A stretch of DNA of 64,000 bases from UBA9647 sp963739335 (GCA_963739335.1 CAVUAC010000046.1:1-64000); one strand, 5' to 3'; positions 46,896 through 55,663 are shown, counted from the stretch's first letter. Notes: generated by a model from the letters alone, not told the origin. Program-made: numbers and translations.

Positions 46896-47030
46896 TTAAG
46901 GGTTAGCTGGTTTTTGCTCGGCTGGAGCAGCCTTTTGGAGATGGTGCTTTTTCTTCTTTCTTGGACGGGTTTTGCCGTGTGTTCCCCGCCAGATCTTACT
47001 GCGTTTCGAGCGTCGGTCTCCTTTGCCCAT
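46896..47030 (-). CDS. 30S ribosomal protein bTHX
   Basis: A 44-residue reading frame begins MGKGDRRSKRSKIWRGTHGK and goes on TRPRKKKK. It is the characteristic start of bTHX, the small basic protein bound in the 30S head of Thermus and found in Bacteroidota and related phyla. An AAAGGAG sits 7 bases before the ATG (minus strand, about 47038-47044). The tail (QKAAPAEQKPANP) is more variable, as in the family. It is too short for most gene finders. It lies in the 500-base gap between a DinB gene and the PP2C phosphatase; the rest of that gap (46757-46895 and 47031-47257) shows nothing I can support. Confidence 0.9.
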   Translation of the reverse strand: MGKGDRRSKRSKIWRGTHGKTRPRKKKKHHLQKAAPAEQKPANP

Positions 47031-47257
47031 AGGGTAGCTCCTTTGCTATGATGCGACTTCAGTATAGAACAGAGATTCGAGTCTTAGAGTTTCGCAGAAG
47101 GGTTGTGACTGTTTGGCTTGTGATTCGGATGCGTCGTCGTTTGTCCGTCAATGTGGGTTTGCTGACCGGAAGCAAAAGCATATATCAGGAAAACAGAGTG
47201 GGCGGTGACTTGACCACGTCCACACAGGTTCAATGTACAAAAACAATACAAGAAGCT

Positions 47258-48364
47258 CTAGAGGCGCTTGAGGATCGCGATCGTTATGTCGTCATATGCC
47301 CGTGCATCGCCGATGAAGCGGTCCACTTCGGCCATAAGGCGCTCACCGATCTGCTGTGGCGGATATGTCACCAGTTGAGGAAGCAAGTCGAGTAGCCGTT
47401 GTTCACCATAGAAACTGCCTTCTTCATTGCGCGCTTCGGTGAGGCCATCGGAGTAGATGAGGACAAGATCATTGGAGCCGAGCTCGATGCGTTGCTCGCT
47501 GAACGTCGCTTGCGGAGAGAGACCGAGCGCCATTCCGCCTTTGTCCGTTTTCTCCATCCGCCCACCACGGAGGATGATGGGAGGAAGGTGTCCCGCGTTG
47601 AGGAGGCGAAGTGTGCCTGAGTTGGGTTGGATCTCGGCGTAGACGACGGAAGCAAACAGGTTCGGCAAGCTATCACGGCAAAAGATGAAGTTGAGCTTTG
47701 CACCGAGCTCTGAGAGGGAGACAAAATCCGGCGCAAGGGCTCGAATGGTTGCCTGGAGCTTTGCGGTCAGAAGTGCAGCCCGTAAACCTTTCCCGGCGAT
47801 GTCGCCCAGTGTCACGCCCGCTCGGTCAGGGCCAATCTGAATGAAGTCGACTAAGTCTCCGCCGACCTCGTTGGCCGAGCGGGTGAACAGCCAGAGGCTC
47901 CACCCAGCAAACTGAGGCGTCCGTTCGGGCATGAGTGCATTCTGGACGGCGTGGCCGGCTTCCAATTCCTCGTGCGCGAGAAGCTTGTCTTTGAGCTCCA
48001 GCATGAGGATGAACAGCAACACGAGACCGCCGAGAATGTGCGCACCTTCGAAACTGAAGGAGTTTCCTCTTGTGCTGTAGCTGATGTTGCTGATCAGAAG
48101 AAAGAGGCCGATGAGCAGCAGAATACGTCTGGTCGCGGTGAGTTTCAGAAAAAGGCCTTCAAGGAACCACCAGGCAATGTAGAGCCAACGCTTAAAAGGT
48201 TTCATATCCTTCAGCCGCTTCTCCCGCTCCTCCGTGAGCATGAAGCCTCTGAGCTCCTTGAAGTCGCGGCGTAGTGTGCGTTCAAAATCCCCGCGCTTGA
48301 GGTCGTCGAGTATTGTCTTGCCGAGATTCGGCTTTGCGTCAGAAGGTGAAGATCCGTCGGTCAT
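47258..48364 (-). CDS. Membrane-anchored PP2C (SpoIIE-type) serine phosphatase
   Basis: The 368-residue protein has an N-terminal charged region, two membrane segments (ILLLIGLFLLISNI, ILGGLVLLFILMLEL), a linker helix (HEELEAGHAVQNALMPERTP) and a SpoIIE/RsbU-type PP2C domain. Metal-binding motifs are EVGGDLVDFI, LGDIAGKGLRA, YSDGLTEARN and AYDDITIAIL. It probably dephosphorylates a STAS protein in a partner-switching pathway; the STAS gene at 18154-18492 is a candidate partner. Confidence 0.93.
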   Translation of the reverse strand: MTDGSSPSDAKPNLGKTILDDLKRGDFERTLRRDFKELRGFMLTEEREKRLKDMKPFKRWLYIAWWFLEGLFLKLTATRRILLLIGLFLLISNISYSTRGNSFSFEGAHILGGLVLLFILMLELKDKLLAHEELEAGHAVQNALMPERTPQFAGWSLWLFTRSANEVGGDLVDFIQIGPDRAGVTLGDIAGKGLRAALLTAKLQATIRALAPDFVSLSELGAKLNFIFCRDSLPNLFASVVYAEIQPNSGTLRLLNAGHLPPIILRGGRMEKTDKGGMALGLSPQATFSEQRIELGSNDLVLIYSDGLTEARNEEGSFYGEQRLLDLLPQLVTYPPQQIGERLMAEVDRFIGDARAYDDITIAILKRL

Positions 48365-48427
48365 AGCTATTCGTTGTTAGATTTTGGTGGGAGGGTCTAC
48401 TATAAGGACGGGATTTCTCCTGGAAAG

Positions 48428-48625
48428 TTATGGATGTTGGGCAAAGTCGCGAAATGTGCCTATGAGTGACCCCAAAAGGAGTCGCAGTGCATTCTTGGCT
48501 CTACGGAGATAGCCGTTGTCGATAATCAATATGCCGAGGCCGATCCCCAAACCTATGACAAAACCGTTGGTCACATTGAGCGATTTGCCGACGACGTCAG
48601 TGATAACGTTCAACCCGGATCGCAT
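48428..48625 (-). CDS. Small hypothetical membrane protein
   Basis: The 65-residue frame starting MRSGLNVITDVVGKSLN has one central hydrophobic glycine-rich segment (GFVIGLGIGLGILII). A very strong AAGGAGG lies 8 bases before the ATG at 48625, which supports translation. No family is recognised. Confidence 0.6.
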   Translation of the reverse strand: MRSGLNVITDVVGKSLNVTNGFVIGLGIGLGILIIDNGYLRRAKNALRLLLGSLIGTFRDFAQHP

Positions 48626-48703
48626 GGGCAGACCTCCTTGGGGGTGTACCGTGAAACGAAGTGCCATGCACCTCAAAGGTGCGTGGCACGCCAAGATCCT
48701 TTT

Positions 48704-49150
48704 TCAGAAGAAGTAGGGGATTAAACGCCAGGTCTTCTTGGCGTATTCATCATATTCAGAGTATTTGGTGCGAACAAGCGTTTCCTCTGACAGCATACGG
48801 ACATAGGCACCAGCGAAGGTGATGAGCCCGAAGAGCAGATTGCGGACAGAAACGTTCGCCAGAATCCCTGCCCATGTGAAGATCAAGGCGGCTGAATAGA
48901 TCGGATGACGAACGTACCGATATGGTCCCGTCGTTACCAAGCCCCCCTCTGTGGCACTGGCAGAAAAATGAAAACTACGGCCGCCAAACGTCATTCTCGC
49001 CCACACCATGAGCAACAGAGCAAGGGCCTGAACCGCAATCACGATTGGTAAGAAGGAAAAAAGACCGTGATTGATGTAAACGAGCAGGATGCCTGCGACC
49101 ATCAGCAAGAATCCGCCGACCGACATTGTGTCGATCAAGTTTTGCTTCAC
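48704..49150 (-). CDS. Isoprenylcysteine carboxyl methyltransferase-like membrane protein
   Basis: The 148-residue protein has four membrane segments and the family core GPYRYVRHPIYSAALIFTWAG, then EETLVRTKYSEYDEYAKKTWRLIPYFF. Bacterial members are small SAM-dependent methyltransferases (or PEMT/NnrU-like) whose substrates are mostly unknown. A GTG at 49150 overlaps the stop of the upstream gene by 4 bases, suggesting coupling. A longer frame upstream is a shadow of that gene. Confidence 0.8.
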   Translation of the reverse strand: MKQNLIDTMSVGGFLLMVAGILLVYINHGLFSFLPIVIAVQALALLLMVWARMTFGGRSFHFSASATEGGLVTTGPYRYVRHPIYSAALIFTWAGILANVSVRNLLFGLITFAGAYVRMLSEETLVRTKYSEYDEYAKKTWRLIPYFF

Positions 49151-49554
49151 GTGTCCGACTCTTCGGATTTTGCTACGTCTGAAGTTCCATTTTCCGCGTC
49201 CTCGCGGGCCCTCTTGAGAGCCTGATTGACAGCATCGCCGAATGGGCAGGTAAGGATCTTGCCGTACCAGTTGCTCTCCGTGATACATTCGCCGACTGTC
49301 TTTCCGATGCCCAGTTCATAGAACGAAGTGCCTCGTTTCTTGAGACTCCCAACGCCTGCTGTCAGGTTGATGCTTCTTGTTCTCCCCCCGCGTTTAATTA
49401 GAAAGAAGGCAAGGAAAACGCCGGGTTCCGTTTCTTCCCAGTAGTGCGGTTTCGACGCAAGGATCTTTTCCTGCAGCTTTGCGAGATCGGCGCCGGTGGG
49501 GGGCACCTTGCTGTGAATGCAGACGACGATGTATTCTTTGAGCTTGGCTAACAT
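49147..49554 (-). CDS. Hypothetical protein
   Basis: The 135-residue soluble protein has mixed alpha/beta composition and no signal peptide (MLAKLKEYIVVCIHSKVPPT). A basic middle (KRGGRTRSINL) and a charged tail (NGTSDVAKSEESDT) are the only notable features. I do not recognise a family. It overlaps the downstream methyltransferase gene by 4 bases. Confidence 0.6.
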   Translation of the reverse strand: MLAKLKEYIVVCIHSKVPPTGADLAKLQEKILASKPHYWEETEPGVFLAFFLIKRGGRTRSINLTAGVGSLKKRGTSFYELGIGKTVGECITESNWYGKILTCPFGDAVNQALKRAREDAENGTSDVAKSEESDT

Positions 49555-49738
49555 TCATATGCTCCTTGGGAGAGAAGTATATCGAAGCATCAGGCAAACA
49601 AATCGCGCCTGCTGAACGGTGCAGCTAAAAACCGCCGAATAGTTCTAGCGGGCGTCAACCAACGAATGCGTATCCCCGTTCTGTCATTCGCCAGCACTCG
49701 CTCTACAATCCAGGGCGTAACGGTCTCGACTCTTTCTG

Positions 49739-50827
49739 CTAGTGTCGTGTGTCGGAGATTCGTTGACAAAGTCGCTGGATCTTGGCAAGGATTGAGTCAG
49801 CAGTTGCGGTCCAGATGAATGGATGTGGGTGTTTGTTGTATCGCTGGACATAGCGGTCAATCATTGCGACAAGTTCTTTGACACTGCCGAACGTTCCCCG
49901 GCGAATGGCCTGTTGGGTAATGATGTTGAACCAAATCTCCACTTGGTTGAGCCACGAGGCATAGGTTGGGGTGTAATGGACTTGATAGCGAGGATGCCTT
50001 GCCAACCATCGTTTCACGGATGGATGCTTGTGTGTGGCGTAGTTGTCCACAACGAGATGGACATCAAACTTTTCAGGAACATTGGCATCAATCTGTTTCA
50101 AAAAACTCAGATACTCTTGGTGGCGGTGCCGACGCTTGCAGGCGGTCATCACATCTCCGGAGGCAATGTTCAGCGCTGCGAAGAGCGTTGTGGTCCCATG
50201 GCGAATGTAATTATGAGTGACCCCTTCGGCATATCCGAGCCCTATGGGAAGCATAGGCTGTGTACGATCCAGTGCTTGGATCTGGCTTTTTTCGTCCACG
50301 CACAATACCATGGCCTTATCCGGAGGGCTGAGATAGAGCCCCACGATATCTCGGACCTTCTCGATGAAGAATGGATCGGTTGAGAGTTGAAAATGCCGTT
50401 GCCGATGCGGCTGAAGCCCAAAGGCTTGCCAGATACGATGCACTGTTTTCAATGAAACACCAGCTTCCCGCGCCATAGTGCGCAGAGACCATTGAGTTCT
50501 GTTCTTGGGCTTGGTCTTCAGCGTCTTGCGGACAACAAGGGCAACTCGTTCGTCGGCAATCGTGCGTGGCCGACCGGGTCGCAATGCTTCATCTAGGCCT
50601 TGAACACCAAAATCCAGATATCGCTGGCGCCATTTACCAACGCAGGGCTTGCTAAGATGCAAACGCTCTGAAATCTCCGTATTCGTCTTGCCCTCGGCCG
50701 CAAGCAGAACGATGTTGGCACGTTCAACAAGTCCGTGTGGAATGGTACGAGAATGAGAAAGCGCCGTCAATTGCATACGCTGCTCTTCATCGAGGACTAA
50801 GCGCTTCTTGGGGCGTCCGGTAATCAT
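49739..50827 (-). CDS. IS630-family transposase
   Basis: The 362-residue protein has an N-terminal helix-turn-helix region (TNTEISERLHLSKPCVGKWRQRY, then GRPRTI) and a DDE catalytic domain. Acidic residues are D in LCVDEKSQIQAL, D in LVVDNYATHKH and E in YASWLNQVEIWF. It is full length with no frameshift. The stop codon TAG uses the host base next to the left end, so it is completed by the insertion site. This does not change the protein here. Confidence 0.95.
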   Translation of the reverse strand: MITGRPKKRLVLDEEQRMQLTALSHSRTIPHGLVERANIVLLAAEGKTNTEISERLHLSKPCVGKWRQRYLDFGVQGLDEALRPGRPRTIADERVALVVRKTLKTKPKNRTQWSLRTMAREAGVSLKTVHRIWQAFGLQPHRQRHFQLSTDPFFIEKVRDIVGLYLSPPDKAMVLCVDEKSQIQALDRTQPMLPIGLGYAEGVTHNYIRHGTTTLFAALNIASGDVMTACKRRHRHQEYLSFLKQIDANVPEKFDVHLVVDNYATHKHPSVKRWLARHPRYQVHYTPTYASWLNQVEIWFNIITQQAIRRGTFGSVKELVAMIDRYVQRYNKHPHPFIWTATADSILAKIQRLCQRISDTRH

Positions 50828-50908
50828 GGGTCTCCTCCATAATACGTGATAAACCCATGATACGAAATCTCCAAGACTTAATAAACATATTTATGACACA
50901 CTACACTA
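49740..50908. mobile_element. IS630-family insertion sequence
   Basis: Terminal inverted repeats CTAGTGTCGTGTGTC (49739-49753) and GACACACTACACTAG (50895-50909) match at 14 of 15 bases. TA dinucleotides at 49740-49741 and 50907-50908 are the target duplication typical of IS630/Tc1. The element carries one transposase gene on the minus strand. The host site in the SDR gene read GCTAGG. Confidence 0.93.
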
Positions 50909-51589
50909 GGATATTGAAAATGCGCTTGGCTCGTTCCCACTCGGCGGGCTTGCCTTCAAAGGGCTTCGTGAGCAAGTCTGTCACCACCATTCCCGGCCTT
51001 ATGGCACCTACCAGCACGGGTGTGCCTCTGGTTTCCTCCACGAGTGCATCGGTGAGATAGGCAAGCCCATACTTCGTCGTGCCATAGAGTGTGAGACCTT
51101 TGATCCTTCGTCCGTTGCTGCCCAGACCCTCCATGTTATACACGGCACCGGAACCCTGCTCGAGCATTCCTCTGATGGCAACCACTGAGCCGTTCATTGC
51201 GCCGATGACATTTGTCTCTACAGCCGCCTGGATCTGCTCTGGCGGAACCTGCCAGAGCAACATCTGGCCATGATTGATCCCGGCATTGTTGATCCAGATG
51301 TCTATCTTGCCAAAGCGTGCCTTTGATGCATTCCAGAGATCTCGCACTTGGTCAAATTGTCTGACATCGCAAGCTTGGCCAAGGATATCCTGAGATTTGC
51401 ATCGTGCAGCAAGTTTCGAGACGGCTTCGTCGACCCTCGGCTGCTTACGCCCGCTGATGGTAACCGCGCACCCCCGCCGAAGAAATGCATCGGCGAGTCC
51501 ATATCCGATTCCCTGGGTGCTGCCGGTGATGACAACGATCTTCATCGGCGCGCTCCTGGTGTCCCACGACTCGCCGCAACCATCAATGA

Positions 51590-52357
51590 CTACTTCTTTC
51601 CATCGATCTGTGCAAGTACTTTGCCTGTGTCGATCTTCTTTGCCCACGCCTCGATTTCTGCAGTTGGTCCATCGAAATCGATGGTGATGCAGTAAACGGC
51701 TGTCTTGGAACTCGTCCCCTTCTCCGGGAGTTTCATATCCACTTTGGAGAGCTGCTTCGTGTCTTTGAGGGAGACAGGGTCAAAGTACACGTTGATCCTG
51801 CCTTTCTCGTCTGTCCCATCGTTCTTCACTTTCAATGCGATCACACCCGATCGCTCGAATACCACGGCATCGGGGTCAATGGGAACATTGGAATTGCCGT
51901 TGAGTTGGACCCTGACTTCGATCGGCTCCTTCTTTCCTTCCATGGTTTTCAGTTGCATCTCACCAGCCTTCTTTTGCATCTCTTGAGTCGCCTTCATAAG
52001 GGCCTCGTAGTCGCCTTTCGCCTGCGCTTCCGCAATTTTCTTCTCGTACTCCTTCTGGAGATCCTTATTCGACTTTTCCGCGTTCTTCTCAGAGCCAAAG
52101 TTCCGGTCGGCATTCGCATTCACCGGCTCGAAGAGTCCGCTTTCTCGATTCTTATAGGCATCGGTGGGTAGATTGAAGTTCTCCTTCTCCTTGGAGTAGC
52201 CGGCAGGGGGCTGGCCGACTGCATCAAGGGCGTTGACCAATTTCTTTTTCACAGTTGATACCTCGTCACGGGTCAAAGGAACACTGTTCTCCTGCGCCAC
52301 CGCGATACCGAGGAACAATGCTATGAGAATCGCGATCGGATTGAAAAAGCGTGTCAT
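51590..52357 (-). CDS. Exported hypothetical protein
   Basis: The 255-residue protein has a signal peptide (FFNPIAILIALFLGIAVAQ), a long charged helical middle (SNKDLQKEYEKKIAEAQAKGD, MKATQEMQKKAGEMQLKTMEG; about residues 85-130) likely to form a coiled coil, and a beta-rich C-terminal half. AAGGAG lies 8 bases before the ATG at 52357. No family is recognised; it would be periplasmic. Confidence 0.75.
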   Translation of the reverse strand: MTRFFNPIAILIALFLGIAVAQENSVPLTRDEVSTVKKKLVNALDAVGQPPAGYSKEKENFNLPTDAYKNRESGLFEPVNANADRNFGSEKNAEKSNKDLQKEYEKKIAEAQAKGDYEALMKATQEMQKKAGEMQLKTMEGKKEPIEVRVQLNGNSNVPIDPDAVVFERSGVIALKVKNDGTDEKGRINVYFDPVSLKDTKQLSKVDMKLPEKGTSSKTAVYCITIDFDGPTAEIEAWAKKIDTGKVLAQIDGKK

Positions 52358-52458
52358 GGTTGTCTCCTTGCAATAGTTGTAGAAGTGCCTTCGGTGCACG
52401 GTGTGTATGTTGATGGACAGAGTATCGCTAACTTTTGGAGAAATCGCAACTCCGCGAC

Positions 52459-52839
52459 CTAGCGCATGCTATTGTCATAGTTTGCCCGGACCGAAAGCAT
52501 CTCGCCAGGTTTGACAACGTAAGGGCCGGTTTCAGCAGGTATCATCGACTCCTTGACTTGGAGATAGTAAGTCCCTAGCTGAAGCGCGATGGCGAACCTC
52601 CCCCTCTCGTCGGTTTTGGATTCCAGGAGAAGATTTCTGTCTCAACCTAAAACAACGATCGTGCTCACTCTCTCGAGCGGAGGAGGTACCCAGCCGATAG
52701 GTGTGGGACCGGGGGTGGCAACTGAATACACTTGTCGCTGGATTCCTGTTATCTGGATCGGGGTGTGGCCAGAATCGTGGCAGCTGCTCAGCACAGCGAA
52801 GAGAACGACGCAGACCAGAATGGTGCTGAGAGTTTTCAT
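52459..52839 (-). pseudogene. Carboxypeptidase-regulatory-like lipoprotein with internal stop
   Basis: The frame begins MKTLSTILVCVVLFAVLSSC, a lipoprotein signal, and runs to STIVVLG, where TGA (52642-52644) interrupts it. The same frame continues DRNLLLESKTDERGRFAIAL, then LGTYYLQVKESMIPAE, the pattern of a carboxypeptidase-regulatory/CNA-B-like beta domain, to a stop at 52459. The full length would be about 126 residues. No frameshift is needed, so this is a nonsense change or a base error. Confidence 0.7.
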
Positions 52840-52891
52840 CTGTCTTCTTCCTCTGGTGTGAAGGCCAGTTCGGGAAGACTTGAAGCGGTAT

Positions 52892-53404
52892 CTACGGCAG
52901 TTCTACTGTTTTCGGATCGTGTTCTGATTGAACAACTCTCCACTCTTGCTCCGTCGCGTCGAAGTCAGCGATCTTCTCAAGTGGTAGCTTGATGTACTTG
53001 CCAATCCCGGTTGCCGCTACTTCGCCGTTCGGGAGCAGGATCTCACCTGTCCCTTCGAAGAAACGGCCCGTGTCGCTCGTGATGCGTCCGACGACACGCA
53101 GCTCCTCATTGAGTGGAATCGGTTTCTTGAACTTGGTGGTGAACTCAACGGTTACGCCCCACATCATTTCTTCGTAACGCATCACGATTGCTCTGCCGAT
53201 TGTCTCGTCGAGCAGGGCTGTGGTAATCCCGCCGTGCAGGCGGCCGGGATAGCTCTGATGCACCTCGGAGGGCTTGAATATGCAAACGAGTTCTTTGTTC
53301 TCGAGTTCGTAGAAGGATGCCTTCAGGCCGTACGGATTCTTCAATCCGCATACAAGACACATTTTGCTGTTCTGCTGTTTTCCTGTTACGTGATGATGCG
53401 CCAA
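52892..53404 (-). CDS. Hotdog-fold thioesterase (PaaI-like)
   Basis: The 170-residue protein has the hotdog core YPGRLHGGITTALLDETIG, with the conserved HGG and D/E of PaaI-type thioesterases, then TVEFTTKFKKPIPL and GTGEILLPNGEVAATGIGKY. An N-terminal CLVCGLKNPYGL motif is typical of a PaaI subgroup. It hydrolyses an acyl-CoA of unknown identity. Confidence 0.88.
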   Translation of the reverse strand: MAHHHVTGKQQNSKMCLVCGLKNPYGLKASFYELENKELVCIFKPSEVHQSYPGRLHGGITTALLDETIGRAIVMRYEEMMWGVTVEFTTKFKKPIPLNEELRVVGRITSDTGRFFEGTGEILLPNGEVAATGIGKYIKLPLEKIADFDATEQEWRVVQSEHDPKTVELP

Positions 53405-53440
53405 GATGGTCTCCTGTCTTCTGCTTCATGCCGATTGGAT

Positions 53441-53845
53441 TCAAATCGCTTCTTTGACGTCGTCGCTGGATATGGTTCTCAAGAACTGGCTGGACAAGTA
53501 CTTGGATGCTCCAAGTTTTGTCAGTCCTTTGAGTTCTTTGAAGAGGTCCTTGTCGACTGTTGTGAAGTTGAGACATGCTTTTCCCTGCATCCGTTTCTTC
53601 AGTGCCGGGGACATGGCTCTCGACAATTCGGGGAAACAATACAAAGCCATTAAGTGAAAGCTGACGTATGCCTTCCCGGTCCGCACGGCTCCGAAAAACA
53701 AGGGCTGCTTGTTCTTCATGATGACTCTGGTGTTAAGGTAAATTCCAGACTCGCTCTCAGAGACCACTTCCAGTTTCTTCAGATAGGGCTTGAAGATCGC
53801 TTTGAGTTCTCCTGCGACAGCCTTGAATTCACTTTTGTCTGTCAT
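53441..53845 (-). CDS. Hypothetical protein (DUF1801-like pattern)
   Basis: The 134-residue protein has a helical N-terminus, a beta-rich centre (GIYLNTRVIMKNKQPLFFGAVRTGKAYVSFHLMALY) and the stretch LKKRMQGKACLNF, which is reminiscent of DUF1801/YdhG-like proteins. No function is known. No signal peptide is present. Confidence 0.65.
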   Translation of the reverse strand: MTDKSEFKAVAGELKAIFKPYLKKLEVVSESESGIYLNTRVIMKNKQPLFFGAVRTGKAYVSFHLMALYCFPELSRAMSPALKKRMQGKACLNFTTVDKDLFKELKGLTKLGASKYLSSQFLRTISSDDVKEAI

Positions 53846-53942
53846 TGTGTATTCTTCTCCTCAGGGTGTGGCCGTTATACCGAAACGAAAACAAAGTAAT
53901 TCAAAATAGAAGGAGTTTCAAGATGGGAGAACAGTACTTCCG

Positions 53943-54509
53943 TTACTCGAACCGCCACCGCCACACCGGTCCATCCTCAGGATCGATCATATCACCCACG
54001 AATTTCATCCCGACTTTCTGAAGCACATTGATGGAAGCATTGGGATATGGAAGCGTATCCGCAATGCTATTCCTCCAGCACATGATTTGAACAACCATCG
54101 TTGAACGTCGTGAATTCCTTTTCACTCTGGACGATTGATCTTTAGGTGCTGCTTGCCCAGCAGACCGTCGTGTCCAGACCACCAGTTGTAGAGCGAGGAT
54201 CACGCCGAGGCCCAGGATCACAAGGTTGGCCACATAGACGGCTGCACCAGCGGCCCAGAGTGCTGCGCGGATGCCTCCAAGGGCAAAAGCAAGGGCCAAC
54301 CAGAGATCGACACGGCGTGCTTTGAAAGAACCCTGCTTGTCCTGTTTGGCGGCCCACAGTAGCATCGCGCTGCCAAAGAGAAAGCACACGGTTTCTATCA
54401 CCAGGACATGGCTCATCTCAAGATCGAATGTGAAATGCGCCGCGAGGTCAACAACGGTAACCGCTGATGCGATTGCGAGAGAGCGCCGATATGTCCTCAG
54501 CCATAGCAT
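53943..54509 (-). CDS. Membrane protein fused to a GNAT C-terminal remnant
   Basis: Residues 1-115 form about four membrane segments (ASAVTVVDLAAHF, VLVIETVCFLFGSAMLLWAA, LWLALAFALGGIRAALWAAG, VILGLGVILALQLVVW). The last 35 or so residues (NASINVLQKVGMKFVG, EDGPVWRW) look like the end of a RimJ/RimL-type GNAT acetyltransferase. The linker between them (RVKRNSRRSTMVVQIMCWRN) matches neither. The fusion probably arose by a deletion that removed the start of a GNAT gene. Only the membrane part may be functional. Confidence 0.6.
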   Translation of the reverse strand: MLWLRTYRRSLAIASAVTVVDLAAHFTFDLEMSHVLVIETVCFLFGSAMLLWAAKQDKQGSFKARRVDLWLALAFALGGIRAALWAAGAAVYVANLVILGLGVILALQLVVWTRRSAGQAAPKDQSSRVKRNSRRSTMVVQIMCWRNSIADTLPYPNASINVLQKVGMKFVGDMIDPEDGPVWRWRFE

Positions 54510-54526
54510 AGATGGTCATTCTCCAG

Positions 54527-54877
54527 CTATGCAGTGCGACGTGTCTGTACCTTTCTTGTCGTTGCGTCTTTCCAGCCGAAATAGCTGCTGCCCAAGATAG
54601 CAGTGAACAATGTAGCAATCAGAAGCAGAAGGCTGGCCGTTGGACCGATGGACCGGCTGATTCGGTAAGCGAAACCAATCTCCAGTATGAATAGGACAAT
54701 TCCCGCAGCAAGACAGACCCAGAAGCGCGTGCCCAACCCTTCGAGCTTTAGAAGTTCCTTGCACCTTGAGCATCTGAGGTACCCTTTGAGGGCTCTCTCG
54801 AATCCTACTCCATGGGAGATAGAAAAAACGAACTGCGAGTATGGCAACGCCACTTGACGGCACTGAGGACATTTCAT
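54527..54877 (-). CDS. Zinc-ribbon membrane protein, hypothetical
   Basis: The 116-residue protein has two CxxC pairs (CPQCRQ at residues 3-6 and CSRCKE at about 36-39) that would bind one zinc, then two membrane segments (VCLAAGIVLFILEIGFAY, ASLLLLIATLFTAILGSSYF). The function is unknown. The overlapping ORF in another frame at the same place is not coding. Confidence 0.65.
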   Translation of the reverse strand: MKCPQCRQVALPYSQFVFSISHGVGFERALKGYLRCSRCKELLKLEGLGTRFWVCLAAGIVLFILEIGFAYRISRSIGPTASLLLLIATLFTAILGSSYFGWKDATTRKVQTRRTA

Positions 54878-54982
54878 GTTAGCCTCACCATGATCGTGTG
54901 AAAAATCTGATTTAGGTCCACAGAAGTGTAAGCATCTTATTCAAAGTGCCTTTCCTCCAATCCACATCGGACAGCGCATAAC

Positions 54983-55478
54983 TCACAACTTCCCCCAATA
55001 CCACTCTTGCCAGAGGCCCCGAATCGCGACGTTCTGGGGCAGCCGCATGCCATGCTGTTTGAGCGCCAGGGCTATTTGGCCCCGATGGTGTGATTCATGG
55101 AAGATTAGATATCCCATCCACCTGACGGGGTTCCCTTTGAATGACTTGACGGATCTTCCTTCCTTCAAGGCTGACTTGAGAAATGCCTCGACAGCTTTGC
55201 CCGATAAGCGCAAAGCGGCTTCTAATTCTGACTTTTTAGGTGAGGCTCCCTTGGGGAACAGTTGGATGCCGCAAACGAGTCCGCGGGAATTGTACCCGGA
55301 GCCAGGCAAACCGGACTTTGTGCATGTGGGCAAACACCTGTGCTACGTCGCGTCCTCTGGAAGCAAGCGGGACAGCTTCGAGTCCCTTCTTGGGCATTTC
55401 CTCAAGAAGGTAGGAATTGATGCGGTCATGAACACGCCATGTGTTCACGATCTGATCTATCAATTCGCAGTCTGGCAT
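54983..55478 (-). pseudogene. DinB-family protein, frameshifted
   Basis: The first frame (start MPDCELIDQIVNTWRVHDRI) reaches HMHKVRFAWLRVQFP. The second has KGASPKKSELEAALRLSGKA, then the third metal-ligand region GYLIFHESHHRGQIALALKQHG, and ends EWYWGKL. The break lies at about 55265-55300. Joined, the protein has about 165 residues. The HxxxHRGQ motif is the DinB signature. It is a second DinB paralogue, different from that at 46261-46756. Confidence 0.78.
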
Positions 55479-55663
55479 AGAACTCCAATTGGAAATGACG
55501 ATTGGGTGAGTTTGACGTACAAACTGAGAGCATAGCGGGGCGAGCCTTCGTCCTTTCAGCGGGGCTGTCCAGAAACTTCCTCCTCCAATCACAACCCGAA
55601 AACTATCTCCAGTGAACAGTCCAAACCCGCGTGCGGTCTGTGTCTATCACGGAAACGCCGACT

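Larger units (their letters stand above)
49590..51545 (-). pseudogene. Short-chain dehydrogenase/reductase interrupted by IS630
   Basis: The 5' part (51545 to 50909) begins MKIVVITGSTQGIGYG with the Rossmann motif, has NNAG, and VYNMEGLGSNG with YGTTK for the catalytic S-Y-K. This variant is seen in NYC1/chlorophyll b reductase-like SDRs. It stops at RIFNILV, where the last codons come from the IS end. The 3' part on the other side of the IS (49739 to 49590) continues AERVETVTPWIVERVLAND to RRDLFA and a stop. Removing 49740-50908 and one TA restores one frame of 262 residues. The gene is dead by a clean insertion. Confidence 0.9.

Noticed and set aside
47048..47395. A 115-residue plus-strand frame between bTHX and the PP2C phosphatase
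   Set aside because: No ribosome binding site, overlaps the end of the phosphatase gene, and no recognisable pattern.
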